Positions 1-5,804 of a DNA stretch of 9,722 nucleotides are shown here, piece by piece; the stretch's first letter is position 1, and each line of letters opens with the position of its first letter. The DNA lies in the NCBI GenBank assembly GCA_002345475.1, contig DDWC01000159.1, positions 2,187 through 11,908 on the forward strand. The letters run 5' to 3'. This DNA is from Firmicutes bacterium UBA2296 (lineage in GTDB: Bacteria > Bacillota > UBA994). The translations under genes and the position numbers were made by a program. The notes beneath the pieces were generated by a model. The model was not told the origin of the DNA and did no database searches. It saw nothing but the letters and a program-made list of their open reading frames with translations.

Positions 1-1
1 C

Positions 2-634
2 TGTATCAGCCTGCAGGTGTCGGAGTGTTGCCCCTCACCGCAGAGTCGCATAACCTTTTTGCCAAAGGCCGAGGAAATGATTGCGCCGGCGGTCGCTCAC
101 CTGAGGGGTGGAGGCGACATGGTAAGTTTCGGGCAGGGCTGTGAAGGAGAACCTCTGGTACAGGGTGAACTGGCGGCGGAGATAGTGCGCGGCATCAGAA
201 GTCAGACTGACAGAGGCAAGATCAATGCGAACACCAACGCCGGACACTTCGCCGGGGTTAAAGCGGTGGTGGATGCCGGGATAGACTCCTTGCGCGTTAG
301 CCTTAACTCGCCCCGCTCCGAGCTCTATGATCCTTACTACAGGCAGGGCTCTTATGGCTTTGCCGATGTCAAACGCAGCATTAAGTACGCTCGTTCGCAA
401 GATGTTTTTGTTTCGGTTAACCTGCTAGTGATGCCTGGCGTCTCCGACAGGGAAGAAGAAGTGGAAGCTTTGCTCGATTTTATCGCGGAAACAAGGATAA
501 ACCAGGTACAGTTTCGAAATCTTAATATAGACCCCGATTTCTACTTGTCGGTAATCCCTACGGCAAAGGGAGACATACTCGATATGGCCGCATTGTACGA
601 AGCGGTGCGGGAGACCGGGGTGTTGACGCGGTAG
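2..634 (+). CDS. Radical SAM domain protein, 5'-truncated by the window edge
   Basis: The frame is already open at the window edge, so the N-terminus lies outside; 210 residues are visible. The first visible residues are CISLQ. In radical SAM proteins the third cysteine of the CxxxCxxC [4Fe-4S]/SAM cluster motif is often followed by such a stretch, so the window probably cuts right at the cluster motif (inference). Further in are FGQGCEGEP (about residues 43-51), an NANTNAGH strand like the NxNTNG strand of this superfamily, then GIDSLRVSLNS and VNLLVMPGVSD, all typical of successive beta strands of a radical SAM TIM-barrel. The substrate cannot be told. The C-terminus is short, with no extra cluster domain. 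An internal GTG at 17 is a possible start only if the protein lacked its cluster motif, which I consider unlikely. A heptad repeat array begins 2 bp after the stop codon. Confidence 0.85.
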   Translation, partial: CISLQVSECCPSPQSRITFLPKAEEMIAPAVAHLRGGGDMVSFGQGCEGEPLVQGELAAEIVRGIRSQTDRGKINANTNAGHFAGVKAVVDAGIDSLRVSLNSPRSELYDPYYRQGSYGFADVKRSIKYARSQDVFVSVNLLVMPGVSDREEEVEALLDFIAETRINQVQFRNLNIDPDFYLSVIPTAKGDILDMAALYEAVRETGVLTR

Positions 635-635
635 C

Positions 636-761
636 CGACAGCCGCCAGGCGCCAGGCGCTAGCCGACAGAAGAAAGACGACAGCCTGACGGGCACGGAGT
701 AGGGGGCAGCTGGCTCCTAGCTCTTAGCCTTAGTAGAGGGTAACCCCAAGAGCCAAGAGCT
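636..761. repeat. Degenerate 7-bp (heptad) repeat array 1
   Basis: Read in steps of seven from 636, the gap falls into 18 heptads. The first seven (636-684) are CGACAGC, CGCCAGG, CGCCAGG, CGCTAGC, CGACAGA, AGAAAGA, CGACAGC, every one with A at position 5 and G at position 6. Rotated, this is the AGNNNNN pattern of the other arrays. The middle turns into the opposite orientation (GCTCCTA, GCTCTTA at 713-726) and the end returns to the first orientation (AAGAGCC, AAGAGCT at 748-761), so the last part can fold as a hairpin. It lies between the stop codon at 634 and the ribosome binding site at 777. No coding function is seen. Confidence 0.7.
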
Positions 762-765
762 TTTT
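719..765 (+). terminator. Hairpin plus T-run upstream of the sulfur operon (terminator or attenuator)
   Basis: AGCTCTTAGCCTT (719-731) pairs with AAGAGCCAAGAGCT (748-761) over 12 base pairs with one mismatch and one bulged A, followed by TTTTT (761-765, overlapping the last stem base). This fits an intrinsic terminator for the radical SAM gene. Only 24 bp separate it from the start codon at 790 and I see no promoter there. It would therefore have to be a read-through element or attenuator if the downstream operon is transcribed from further upstream. The arms are themselves heptad repeat units. Confidence 0.5.
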
Positions 766-789
766 AGCAACAAATTAGGAGGTAACGCC

Positions 790-2172
790 ATGCAGTTTAG
801 ACAGTTTTACACCAAAGGTTTGGCCCACTGTTCTTACGCCTTCGGCGGTAAGAAAGAATGCATTATCGTAGATCCTTCCCGGGATATCGAGCAGTACCTT
901 GAGGTGGCCAGGGAGTGGAAGCTACCCATTACCACCATCATCGAGACACATCTGCATGCTGACTTTGTCTCAGGGCATATGGAACTGGCTGCAGCCACGG
1001 GGGCCAGAATCTACATGTCTAAAGCTGCTAAGGCGGACTTTGAGCATCATGCTCTAGAGGACGGCGAACGCTTCAGTGTGGATCAGTTCAGCATCGAAAT
1101 GATAGACACCCCGGGTCACACGCCGGAGGGATCCATTTTCTTTGTCACCGATAATCTGCGGGGAGACAAGCCGGTCCTGGCCTTCACCGGAGATACACTG
1201 CTGGTGGGGGACGTGGGAAGGCCCGACCTTTTCCCGGACCTCAAGGAAGAACTGGCCCGGGACCTCTATAACAGTCTGCAGCGCCTGTACAACTACGCCG
1301 ACAACGTGGAGGTTTATCCGGCCCACGGTGCCGGATCTCTGTGTGGTCGCAGCCTCTCCACCAAACTTTCCACCACCTGGGGAACAGAACGACTCTATAA
1401 CGGAGCTGTTAACATCGGCAGCGAAGAGGAGTTCAAAGTGAAGTTGCTGGAAGGAATGCCGGAGGCGCCGGATCACTTCAGTCGCTGTTCAGAGATTAAC
1501 CGTCGTGGTCCCGCCCTGACGGACAAGTTACCGCGACCAAAGAGCATCGCGGCGGAGAAATTCCGCAAGCTGGCGGCCAAAGACCACGTGGTGGTGGATA
1601 CCAGAGACCAGCTGACTTTTGGTGCGGCTCACGTGCCTGGCGCCTACGGACTAAGCCTTATGGGCAACTATGCCACTTTCGCCGGCTGGGTTCTGCCGCC
1701 GGACAAGCCCCTACTGCTGGTACTGGATTCCCTGGATGATCTTGAGCCGGCCGTGCGCGGTCTGCAAAGCGTGGGCCTGGACAATGTCGTAGGCTATATG
1801 GCGGGTGGCATGGCCGCCTGGGCCACGCTGGGTTTTGCTACAGCCAGGCTGGAGAGCATTTCTGTGGAAGAGATGCATGACCGTTTTGAAAAAGGAGAAC
1901 TCACCCTGGTGGACACCAGGCTCAAGAGCGAGTGGGATACTTTCCACATTGACGGCTCTATCCACTGCCCGGCTCCGGATGTGCGCAGTCGTTACACTGA
2001 GTGGCTGGGCAAGGAACCTTTAGCTTTCATATGCAACACCGGCAACCGGTCACTTCTGGCTGCAAGCGTGATGCTCAATAACGCCGGTTCCGGACAGGGT
2101 CCGGTGATGAACGTGCTGGGTGGCACGTCTACCTGGGAGGCCATGGGGTATCCCGTGGTTAGGGGGAAATAG
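790..2172 (+). CDS. CstB-like persulfide dioxygenase with pseudo-rhodanese and rhodanese domains
   Basis: A 460-residue three-domain protein. Residues about 1-250 are a metallo-beta-lactamase fold of the ETHE1/persulfide dioxygenase type: ETHLHADFVSGH (H54, H56, D58, H63), DTPGHTPEGS (H110), TGDTLLVGDVGRPDL (D135) and YPAHGAGSLCG (H179, C185). By analogy with ETHE1, H54, H110 and D135 should bind the single iron. Residues about 255-350 form a rhodanese fold without an active-site cysteine (the loop reads LVLDSLDD). Residues about 355-458 form a second rhodanese with a full loop CNTGNRS (catalytic C415). This order and length match the known CstB family of persulfide dioxygenase/sulfurtransferases, which oxidise low-molecular-weight persulfides to sulfite and thiosulfate; that activity here is inferred. 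The ATG at 790 follows a near-perfect ribosome binding site, TTAGGAGGT (776-784). It lies 3 bp upstream of two YeeE/YedE genes, and no CstR/BigR-type regulator is visible in the window. Confidence 0.9.
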   Translation: MQFRQFYTKGLAHCSYAFGGKKECIIVDPSRDIEQYLEVAREWKLPITTIIETHLHADFVSGHMELAAATGARIYMSKAAKADFEHHALEDGERFSVDQFSIEMIDTPGHTPEGSIFFVTDNLRGDKPVLAFTGDTLLVGDVGRPDLFPDLKEELARDLYNSLQRLYNYADNVEVYPAHGAGSLCGRSLSTKLSTTWGTERLYNGAVNIGSEEEFKVKLLEGMPEAPDHFSRCSEINRRGPALTDKLPRPKSIAAEKFRKLAAKDHVVVDTRDQLTFGAAHVPGAYGLSLMGNYATFAGWVLPPDKPLLLVLDSLDDLEPAVRGLQSVGLDNVVGYMAGGMAAWATLGFATARLESISVEEMHDRFEKGELTLVDTRLKSEWDTFHIDGSIHCPAPDVRSRYTEWLGKEPLAFICNTGNRSLLAASVMLNNAGSGQGPVMNVLGGTSTWEAMGYPVVRGK

Positions 2173-2175
2173 ACC

Positions 2176-2697
2176 ATGGCAGACTTGTATCGGCTTGTCT
2201 TTGTCGACAGCTGGGCCTGGTGGGTGGGCGGAGTCATCATTGGCGCTCTTGTGCCGCTGATGTACTACTTCACCAATACCGCACTGGGAGTATCCACAGG
2301 GTATGGCAGTATCGTTAAGAAGATTGTCCCGGGTAGCAAACTGCGTTGGCTAAATACCAAGGCCGTAACTACCAGGCCCGACTGGCGGCTCTACTTTATC
2401 GTGGGTATGATCGGGGGCGCTTTTGTGTCGGCCCGGCTGTCGGGAATGCCCTGGGTCACGCAGAGTATGGGCATATTCACCTCGTCGGTTAACTGGGGCT
2501 TTGCCACGCTGGCGTTCTGGTTTCTGTGCGGCGGTTTTCTTCTCGGCATAGGAGCGCGTATCGCCGGGGGATGCACTTCGGGGCACAGCATCCACGGGTT
2601 GTCCAATCTACACATGTCCAGCGTGGTGGCCACGGCCTTCTTTCTGTTCTGTGGCTACCTGTCGACGCGGTTCATAACGCTGGTCTTCTTCAAATAG
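2176..2697 (+). CDS. YeeE/YedE-family membrane protein, first half-size subunit
   Basis: 173 residues with four likely membrane segments (about 14-32, 71-88, 108-128, 147-168). The diagnostic motif GIGARIAGGCTSGHSIHG (C133) is that of YeeE/YedE sulfur-transport proteins. In the full-length member YeeE (TsuA) conserved cysteines line the path for thiosulfate; a similar role for C133 is inferred. The gene begins 3 bp after the dioxygenase stop codon with AGGGGGA (2161-2167) as ribosome binding site, and is followed 10 bp later by a second half-size relative. This pair resembles the PmpA/PmpB two-protein arrangement rather than a single long YeeE. The substrate (thiosulfate, sulfite, sulfide or persulfide) and direction are unknown; co-transcription with a persulfide dioxygenase argues for handling an inorganic sulfur species. 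Confidence 0.85.
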   Translation: MADLYRLVFVDSWAWWVGGVIIGALVPLMYYFTNTALGVSTGYGSIVKKIVPGSKLRWLNTKAVTTRPDWRLYFIVGMIGGAFVSARLSGMPWVTQSMGIFTSSVNWGFATLAFWFLCGGFLLGIGARIAGGCTSGHSIHGLSNLHMSSVVATAFFLFCGYLSTRFITLVFFK

Positions 2698-2707
2698 GGG
2701 GTGCGGC

Positions 2708-3133
2708 ATGAATAAGATGATCAGGTACCTGTTGATCGGTCTGATTTTTGGTTTTACTCTCAGTCGTGTTGGTGCCTCGGATTTCGACCTGCTGCACCTG
2801 ATGTTTCGCGGGGTGAACCTGAAGATTGCCTGGGTCATTGTCACGGCAATCGTTACATCGTTTATAGGTATGCGGGTTCTGGCCATGGCTGGCAACAGAA
2901 CCTACGACGGAGAAAAGGTTAAAGTAAGCAAGAAGAAGTTGAGCTGGCGCAACAACGTTATTGGTGGCGTGCTCTTTGGCATAGGCTGGGGTATGACCGG
3001 AGCCTGCCCGGGTACCGTACTGGCGCAAGTCGGCGAGGGCAAGCTGCTGGGCATCATCAGCATGTCCGGCATGCTGCTTGGAACCTACGTCTACGCGTGG
3101 TTGGTCGAGAGGAACGAGTGGATGGAGGGGTAG
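2708..3133 (+). CDS. YeeE/YedE-family membrane protein, second half-size subunit
   Basis: 141 residues with about four membrane segments (about 4-19, 38-60, 83-105, 112-132) and a positively charged loop between the second and third (YDGEKVKVSKKKLSWRN). The motif GIGWGMTGACPGT (C100) is the second signature of the YeeE/YedE fold, complementing the GGCTSGH motif of the preceding gene. The two products therefore look like the two halves of one transporter encoded separately, probably acting as a complex (inference). The ATG at 2708 has AGGGGG (2696-2701) as ribosome binding site, overlapping the upstream stop codon. It appears to be the last gene of the sulfur operon; after it come heptad repeats and the rpmE promoter. 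Confidence 0.85.
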   Translation: MNKMIRYLLIGLIFGFTLSRVGASDFDLLHLMFRGVNLKIAWVIVTAIVTSFIGMRVLAMAGNRTYDGEKVKVSKKKLSWRNNVIGGVLFGIGWGMTGACPGTVLAQVGEGKLLGIISMSGMLLGTYVYAWLVERNEWMEG

Positions 3134-3141
3134 GAGGACGG

Positions 3142-3176
3142 GTTGTTGGTTGTTAGCTCTTAGTTGTTGGTAGATA
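3142..3176. repeat. Heptad repeat array 2a (GTTGTTR/GCTCTTA orientation)
   Basis: Five consecutive heptads begin 8 bp after the stop codon of the second YeeE/YedE gene: GTTGTTG, GTTGTTA, GCTCTTA, GTTGTTG, GTAGATA. The central GCTCTTA is the exact reverse complement of the TAAGAGC unit repeated at 3251-3299, so the two arrays are inverted relative to each other across about 75 bp and could pair. Confidence 0.65.
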
Positions 3177-3250
3177 CGGGAATTCCGAGACCAGCCTTAG
3201 AGGCTCACTTGTTTGTGCCGTTTAGCTCGAGAAGGGCTAACCGCTCTTCT

Positions 3251-3300
3251 TAAGAGCTAAGAGCTAAGAGCTAAGAGCTAAGAGCTAAGAGCTAAGAGCT
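3251..3300. repeat. Perfect tandem repeat: seven copies of TAAGAGC (array 2b)
   Basis: Seven uninterrupted identical 7-bp copies cover 3251-3299, plus one T. In the rotated form AGCTAAG this fits the AGCNNNN pattern of the degenerate arrays elsewhere in the window. The first copy also pairs with GCTCTT at 3243-3248 as a small hairpin with a 3-nt loop. The array ends 29 bp upstream of the -35 box of the rpmE promoter. Perfect identity suggests recent expansion, and copy number may vary by slippage. Confidence 0.95.
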
Positions 3301-3329
3301 CCTCAGACGCCGTCTAACGCTCATGTCTA

Positions 3330-3358
3330 TTGCGCCCCTTTACCTTGCGTGCTATAAT
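3330..3358 (+). promoter_or_regulatory. Sigma-A promoter of the rpmE-yqhQ-prfA-prmC operon
   Basis: TTGCGC (3330-3335), a 17-bp spacer, then a perfect TATAAT (3353-3358) preceded by TGC, an extended -10 element. Transcription would start near 3365, giving a leader of only about 27 nt before the rpmE start codon, with the ribosome binding site inside it. Confidence 0.8.
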
Positions 3359-3391
3359 ACCTGAGTAGTCCCAGGAAAGGGGTGAACCAAC

Positions 3392-3607
3392 GTGAAAGAG
3401 AAAATCCATCCCAACTATAATAAGGCTGAAGTCATCTGCGCTTGCGGAGAGACTTTTGAGACCGGTTCTGTTAAGAAACAGCTGCGCGTGGAACTTTGCT
3501 CCAAGTGTCATCCGTTTTTCACTGGCAAGCAGAAGTTCGTCGACACTGGCGGCCGCGTAGATCGTTTCCGACGCAAGTACGGCATTACCGATACCACCGG
3601 CAAATAA
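3392..3607 (+). CDS. rpmE: Ribosomal protein bL31, zinc-binding (C+) form
   Basis: 71 residues, typical length for bL31. The zinc ribbon is complete: C16 and C18 (ICACG), C36 and C39 (LCSKCHPFFTGKQ), so this is the zinc-containing type rather than the zinc-free paralogue used under zinc shortage. The tail VDTGGRVDRFRRKYG is characteristic. Start is GTG at 3392, with AGGAAAGGGGTG (3373-3384) as ribosome binding site 7 bp upstream; N-terminal MKEKIHPNY is the canonical bL31 start. It is the first gene after the promoter at 3330-3358. In many Firmicutes rho precedes rpmE; here a sulfur operon does. Confidence 0.97.
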   Translation: MKEKIHPNYNKAEVICACGETFETGSVKKQLRVELCSKCHPFFTGKQKFVDTGGRVDRFRRKYGITDTTGK

Positions 3608-3610
3608 CAG

Positions 3611-3650
3611 GCACATCCCGAAGCAGAGCAACGCGCTCTGCTTCTTGTGC
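3611..3650 (+). terminator. Strong hairpin after rpmE (attenuator or mRNA-processing/stability stem)
   Basis: GAAGCAGAGC (3620-3629) and GCTCTGCTTC (3635-3644) form a perfect 10-bp stem with loop AACGC. An outer stem GCACA (3611-3615) with TGTGC (3646-3650) extends it across a small internal loop. It begins 4 bp after the rpmE stop codon. Only a weak T-content follows (GTTTG), so full termination is unlikely. It may partly terminate transcription or protect the rpmE message, so that bL31 is made in excess over the downstream genes (inference). Confidence 0.6.
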
Positions 3651-3675
3651 GTTTGCCCGAAAGGGGGTCATTTGC

Positions 3676-4560
3676 TTGGCCGAGCCAACCTTTGGCGGAC
3701 AGGCCGTAATGGAAGGAGTCATGATGCGGGGCAAAAATGGGGTTTGTGTTGCCGTGAGGCGACAGGATGGCGCCATTAGCCTGCACAGCAACTCTCCATC
3801 GCTTTTGTCTGAACGTCACCGCATTTTCAGGCTTCCCGTATTGCGAGGAAGCGCTGCCTTTGTGGACACACTGGCAATAGGGTTAGACGCCCTGATGTAT
3901 TCCGCCCATGAATCGGGGGAAGAAGAGGAAATTAGCCGGGGGGCCATGGGATTCTCTATGGTTCTGGGTATCCTGCTCGCCATTGGCCTCTTCATTTTGC
4001 TGCCCACAGTGTTGACGCGCTTTGTGCTGAGTTTTGTGTCCCTGTCACCGTTTCTCTCTAATCTGGTGGAGGGTGCTATTCGCATAGCCATTTTCTTCTC
4101 GTATATCACAGCAGTTTCGGTAATACCGGACATGAAGAGGTTCTATCAATATCACGGCGCAGAGCACAAGACCATTTTCTGCTTTGAAGCCGGCAAGCCG
4201 TTGACAGTGGAGAACGCGCGGCAGCAGTCCTGCCTGCATCCCCGCTGCGGTACAGCTTTCCTGCTCATTGTCATGGTCACCAGCATTTTGGTGTTTTCGT
4301 TCTTTGGCTGGCCCAACATGTGGATCAGGTTGGGGACCCGCCTATTGCTTCTGCCGCTGGTGGCGGGGCTTGCTTACGAGGTCATTCGCGCTTCGGCCAG
4401 AAGCAATCACCCGTTGTGGCGGGTGGTAACCTGGCCGGGGCTTATGCTACAGAAAGCGACCACAAGGGAGCCGGATGATAGCCAGATTGAGATTGCCATT
4501 GCCGCTTTACAAGGGGTTCTGGAGCTTGAAGATGATATGAGGAGTAAAGAGAATGCTTGA
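3676..4560 (+). CDS. yqhQ: YqhQ / DUF1385 integral membrane protein
   Basis: 294 residues from a TTG start at 3676, chosen because AAAGGGGG (3660-3667) lies 8 bp upstream and because the conserved family N-terminus FGGQAVMEGVMMRG follows directly. The open frame extends further upstream into rpmE, but that part is out-of-frame bL31 sequence. Four likely membrane segments (about 94-118, 133-151, 193-212, 215-237), the family motif YHGAEHKTI (159-167) and the motif CLHPRCGTAF (186-195) with two cysteines and histidines that could bind metal. The family is widespread in Firmicutes next to rpmE and prfA; I know of no established biochemical function. The stop overlaps the prfA start by 8 bp, indicating translational coupling. 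Confidence 0.92.
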   Translation: MAEPTFGGQAVMEGVMMRGKNGVCVAVRRQDGAISLHSNSPSLLSERHRIFRLPVLRGSAAFVDTLAIGLDALMYSAHESGEEEEISRGAMGFSMVLGILLAIGLFILLPTVLTRFVLSFVSLSPFLSNLVEGAIRIAIFFSYITAVSVIPDMKRFYQYHGAEHKTIFCFEAGKPLTVENARQQSCLHPRCGTAFLLIVMVTSILVFSFFGWPNMWIRLGTRLLLLPLVAGLAYEVIRASARSNHPLWRVVTWPGLMLQKATTREPDDSQIEIAIAALQGVLELEDDMRSKENA

Positions 4561-5617
4561 GAAACTGCGAGTAATCAAAACAAGGTACGATGAGCTGACC
4601 AAACTGGTCAACGACCCTGAAATAATCGCCCGCCAGAATGAATGGCGTGCTTATATGAAAGAGCAATCCGGCATGACCGAGATGATCAACGCCTTTGATC
4701 GCTATGAGAAAGTGCTTGGCGAGTTGTCGGGTTTGCGCGAGGCGCTCACTGAGAAAAACGATCCGGAGTTTCGCGAGATGCTAGAGCTTGAAATCGATGA
4801 GCTCACCGAACAGGTCGAGGAAATCGAGACCGAGATCAAGCGCCTGCTGATACCCAAAGATCCCAACGACGAGAAGAACGTCATACTCGAAGTGCGCGCC
4901 GGTACCGGAGGTAACGAAGCGGCCTTGTTTGCCGCGGAACTTTTCCGCATGTACACTCGCTATGCTGAGCGTCAGGGCTGGAAGGCGGAAGTTCTCTCAG
5001 CTTCGGAGAGCGACCTGGGAGGGTACAAGGAAGTAATTGTGCTCATTGAAGGGCGCGGTGTCTACAGCAAGCTGAAATACGAAAGCGGCGTGCACCGGGT
5101 GCAACGCATACCGCTCACCGAGTCTGGCGGTCGCATACATACATCCACGGCAACAGTGGCGGTAATGCCCGAGGCTGAGGAAGTGGATGTGGAAATTGAC
5201 CAGAATGATCTGCGTATCGACACTTTCTGTTCCAGCGGCCCAGGAGGGCAGTCAGTTAATACCACCTACTCCGCGGTGCGTATCACCCATATACCCAGCG
5301 GCGTTGTGGTTAGTATGCAGGACGAAAAGTCGCAAATCAAGAACCGAGAAAAGGCTATGCGCGTGTTGCGCGCCCGCCTGCTGGAGATAGAGGAGAGCAA
5401 GCAGGCCGCCGAGCAGTCGGAGAATCGGCGTGGTCTGGTGGGCACGGGTGATCGCAGCGAGCGCATCCGCACCTACAACTTCCCGCAGAACCGCATTTCC
5501 GATCATCGCATCGGCCTTACCACGCATCGCCTGGAAGCTTTTCTGGATGGCGATCTTAACGAAATGATCGACTCCCTGACTACCAGCGATCAGATGGAGA
5601 AGCTGCAGAAGGCGTAA
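4553..5617 (+). CDS. prfA: Peptide chain release factor 1
   Basis: 354 residues, normal RF1 length. Domain order: helical N-terminal domain (to about 100), then the PCRF/decoding region and the catalytic domain. The tripeptide anticodon motif is PLT (187-189, in RVQRIPLTESGGRIHTS), the PxT form of RF1 that reads UAA/UAG, not the SPF motif of RF2. The catalytic GGQ is at 231-233 in SSGPGGQSVNTTYSAVRI; Q233 is the expected target of the methyltransferase encoded next (PrmC). The ATG at 4553 has AGGAG (4540-4544) 8 bp upstream and overlaps the end of yqhQ. Confidence 0.98.
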   Translation: MLEKLRVIKTRYDELTKLVNDPEIIARQNEWRAYMKEQSGMTEMINAFDRYEKVLGELSGLREALTEKNDPEFREMLELEIDELTEQVEEIETEIKRLLIPKDPNDEKNVILEVRAGTGGNEAALFAAELFRMYTRYAERQGWKAEVLSASESDLGGYKEVIVLIEGRGVYSKLKYESGVHRVQRIPLTESGGRIHTSTATVAVMPEAEEVDVEIDQNDLRIDTFCSSGPGGQSVNTTYSAVRITHIPSGVVVSMQDEKSQIKNREKAMRVLRARLLEIEESKQAAEQSENRRGLVGTGDRSERIRTYNFPQNRISDHRIGLTTHRLEAFLDGDLNEMIDSLTTSDQMEKLQKA

Positions 5618-5623
5618 GGTCAA

Positions 5624-5791
5624 GCGCTTAGTTGTTGGCGATTAGCACTTGGGACAGAAGCACTCAGCGCACAGCACTCAGCATCTGGCAAGAATCCAAA
5701 GGCTCGGAGCAGCTCTCGACAAGCAGACAACAGGGGACAAGCGACGCCGACTTCTAAGCGCCAAGCGCAAAACGCCAAGCGCAGACTGCGG
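5624..5791. repeat. Degenerate 7-bp repeat array 3 between prfA and prmC
   Basis: Stepping by seven from 5624 gives 24 consecutive heptads without losing register. The first four are in the GTTGTTG-like orientation (GCGCTTA, GTTGTTG, GCGATTA, GCACTTG), matching array 2a. They are followed by AGC-type units such as AGCACTC (5659, 5673), AGCGCAC (5666), AGCAGAC (5722), AGCGCCA (5757), AGCGCAA (5764) and AGCGCAG (5778). By eye, 17 of the 18 heptads from 5659 to 5784 carry C at position three. The array begins 6 bp after the prfA stop codon and ends at the prmC ribosome binding site. It is open in the prmC frame, which gives prmC a spurious N-terminal extension. Confidence 0.75.
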
Positions 5792-5804
5792 GGTGACCAC
5801 CACA

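Noticed and set aside
790..1500. Beta-lactam resistance enzyme
   Set aside because: The metallo-beta-lactamase fold here is of the ETHE1/persulfide dioxygenase type (HLHADFVSGH, TGDTLLVGDVGRPDL) fused to rhodaneses.
3193..3205. Terminator AGCCT-TAG-AGGCT after the YeeE/YedE genes
   Set aside because: Only a 5-bp stem with a 3-nt loop and no real T-run; too weak to call.
3251..3300. CRISPR-like array
   Set aside because: The repeat unit is 7 bp with no spacers; it is a simple tandem repeat.
3305..3315. 11-bp palindrome AGACGCCGTCT upstream of the rpmE promoter
   Set aside because: Short and single; expected by chance often enough that no operator can be claimed.
3496..3675. Longer YqhQ start inside rpmE
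   Set aside because: The extra residues are out-of-frame bL31 sequence; the TTG at 3676 has the ribosome binding site.
5649..5804. N-terminal extension of PrmC
   Set aside because: It is translated heptad repeat; family similarity and a good ribosome binding site place the start at 5805.
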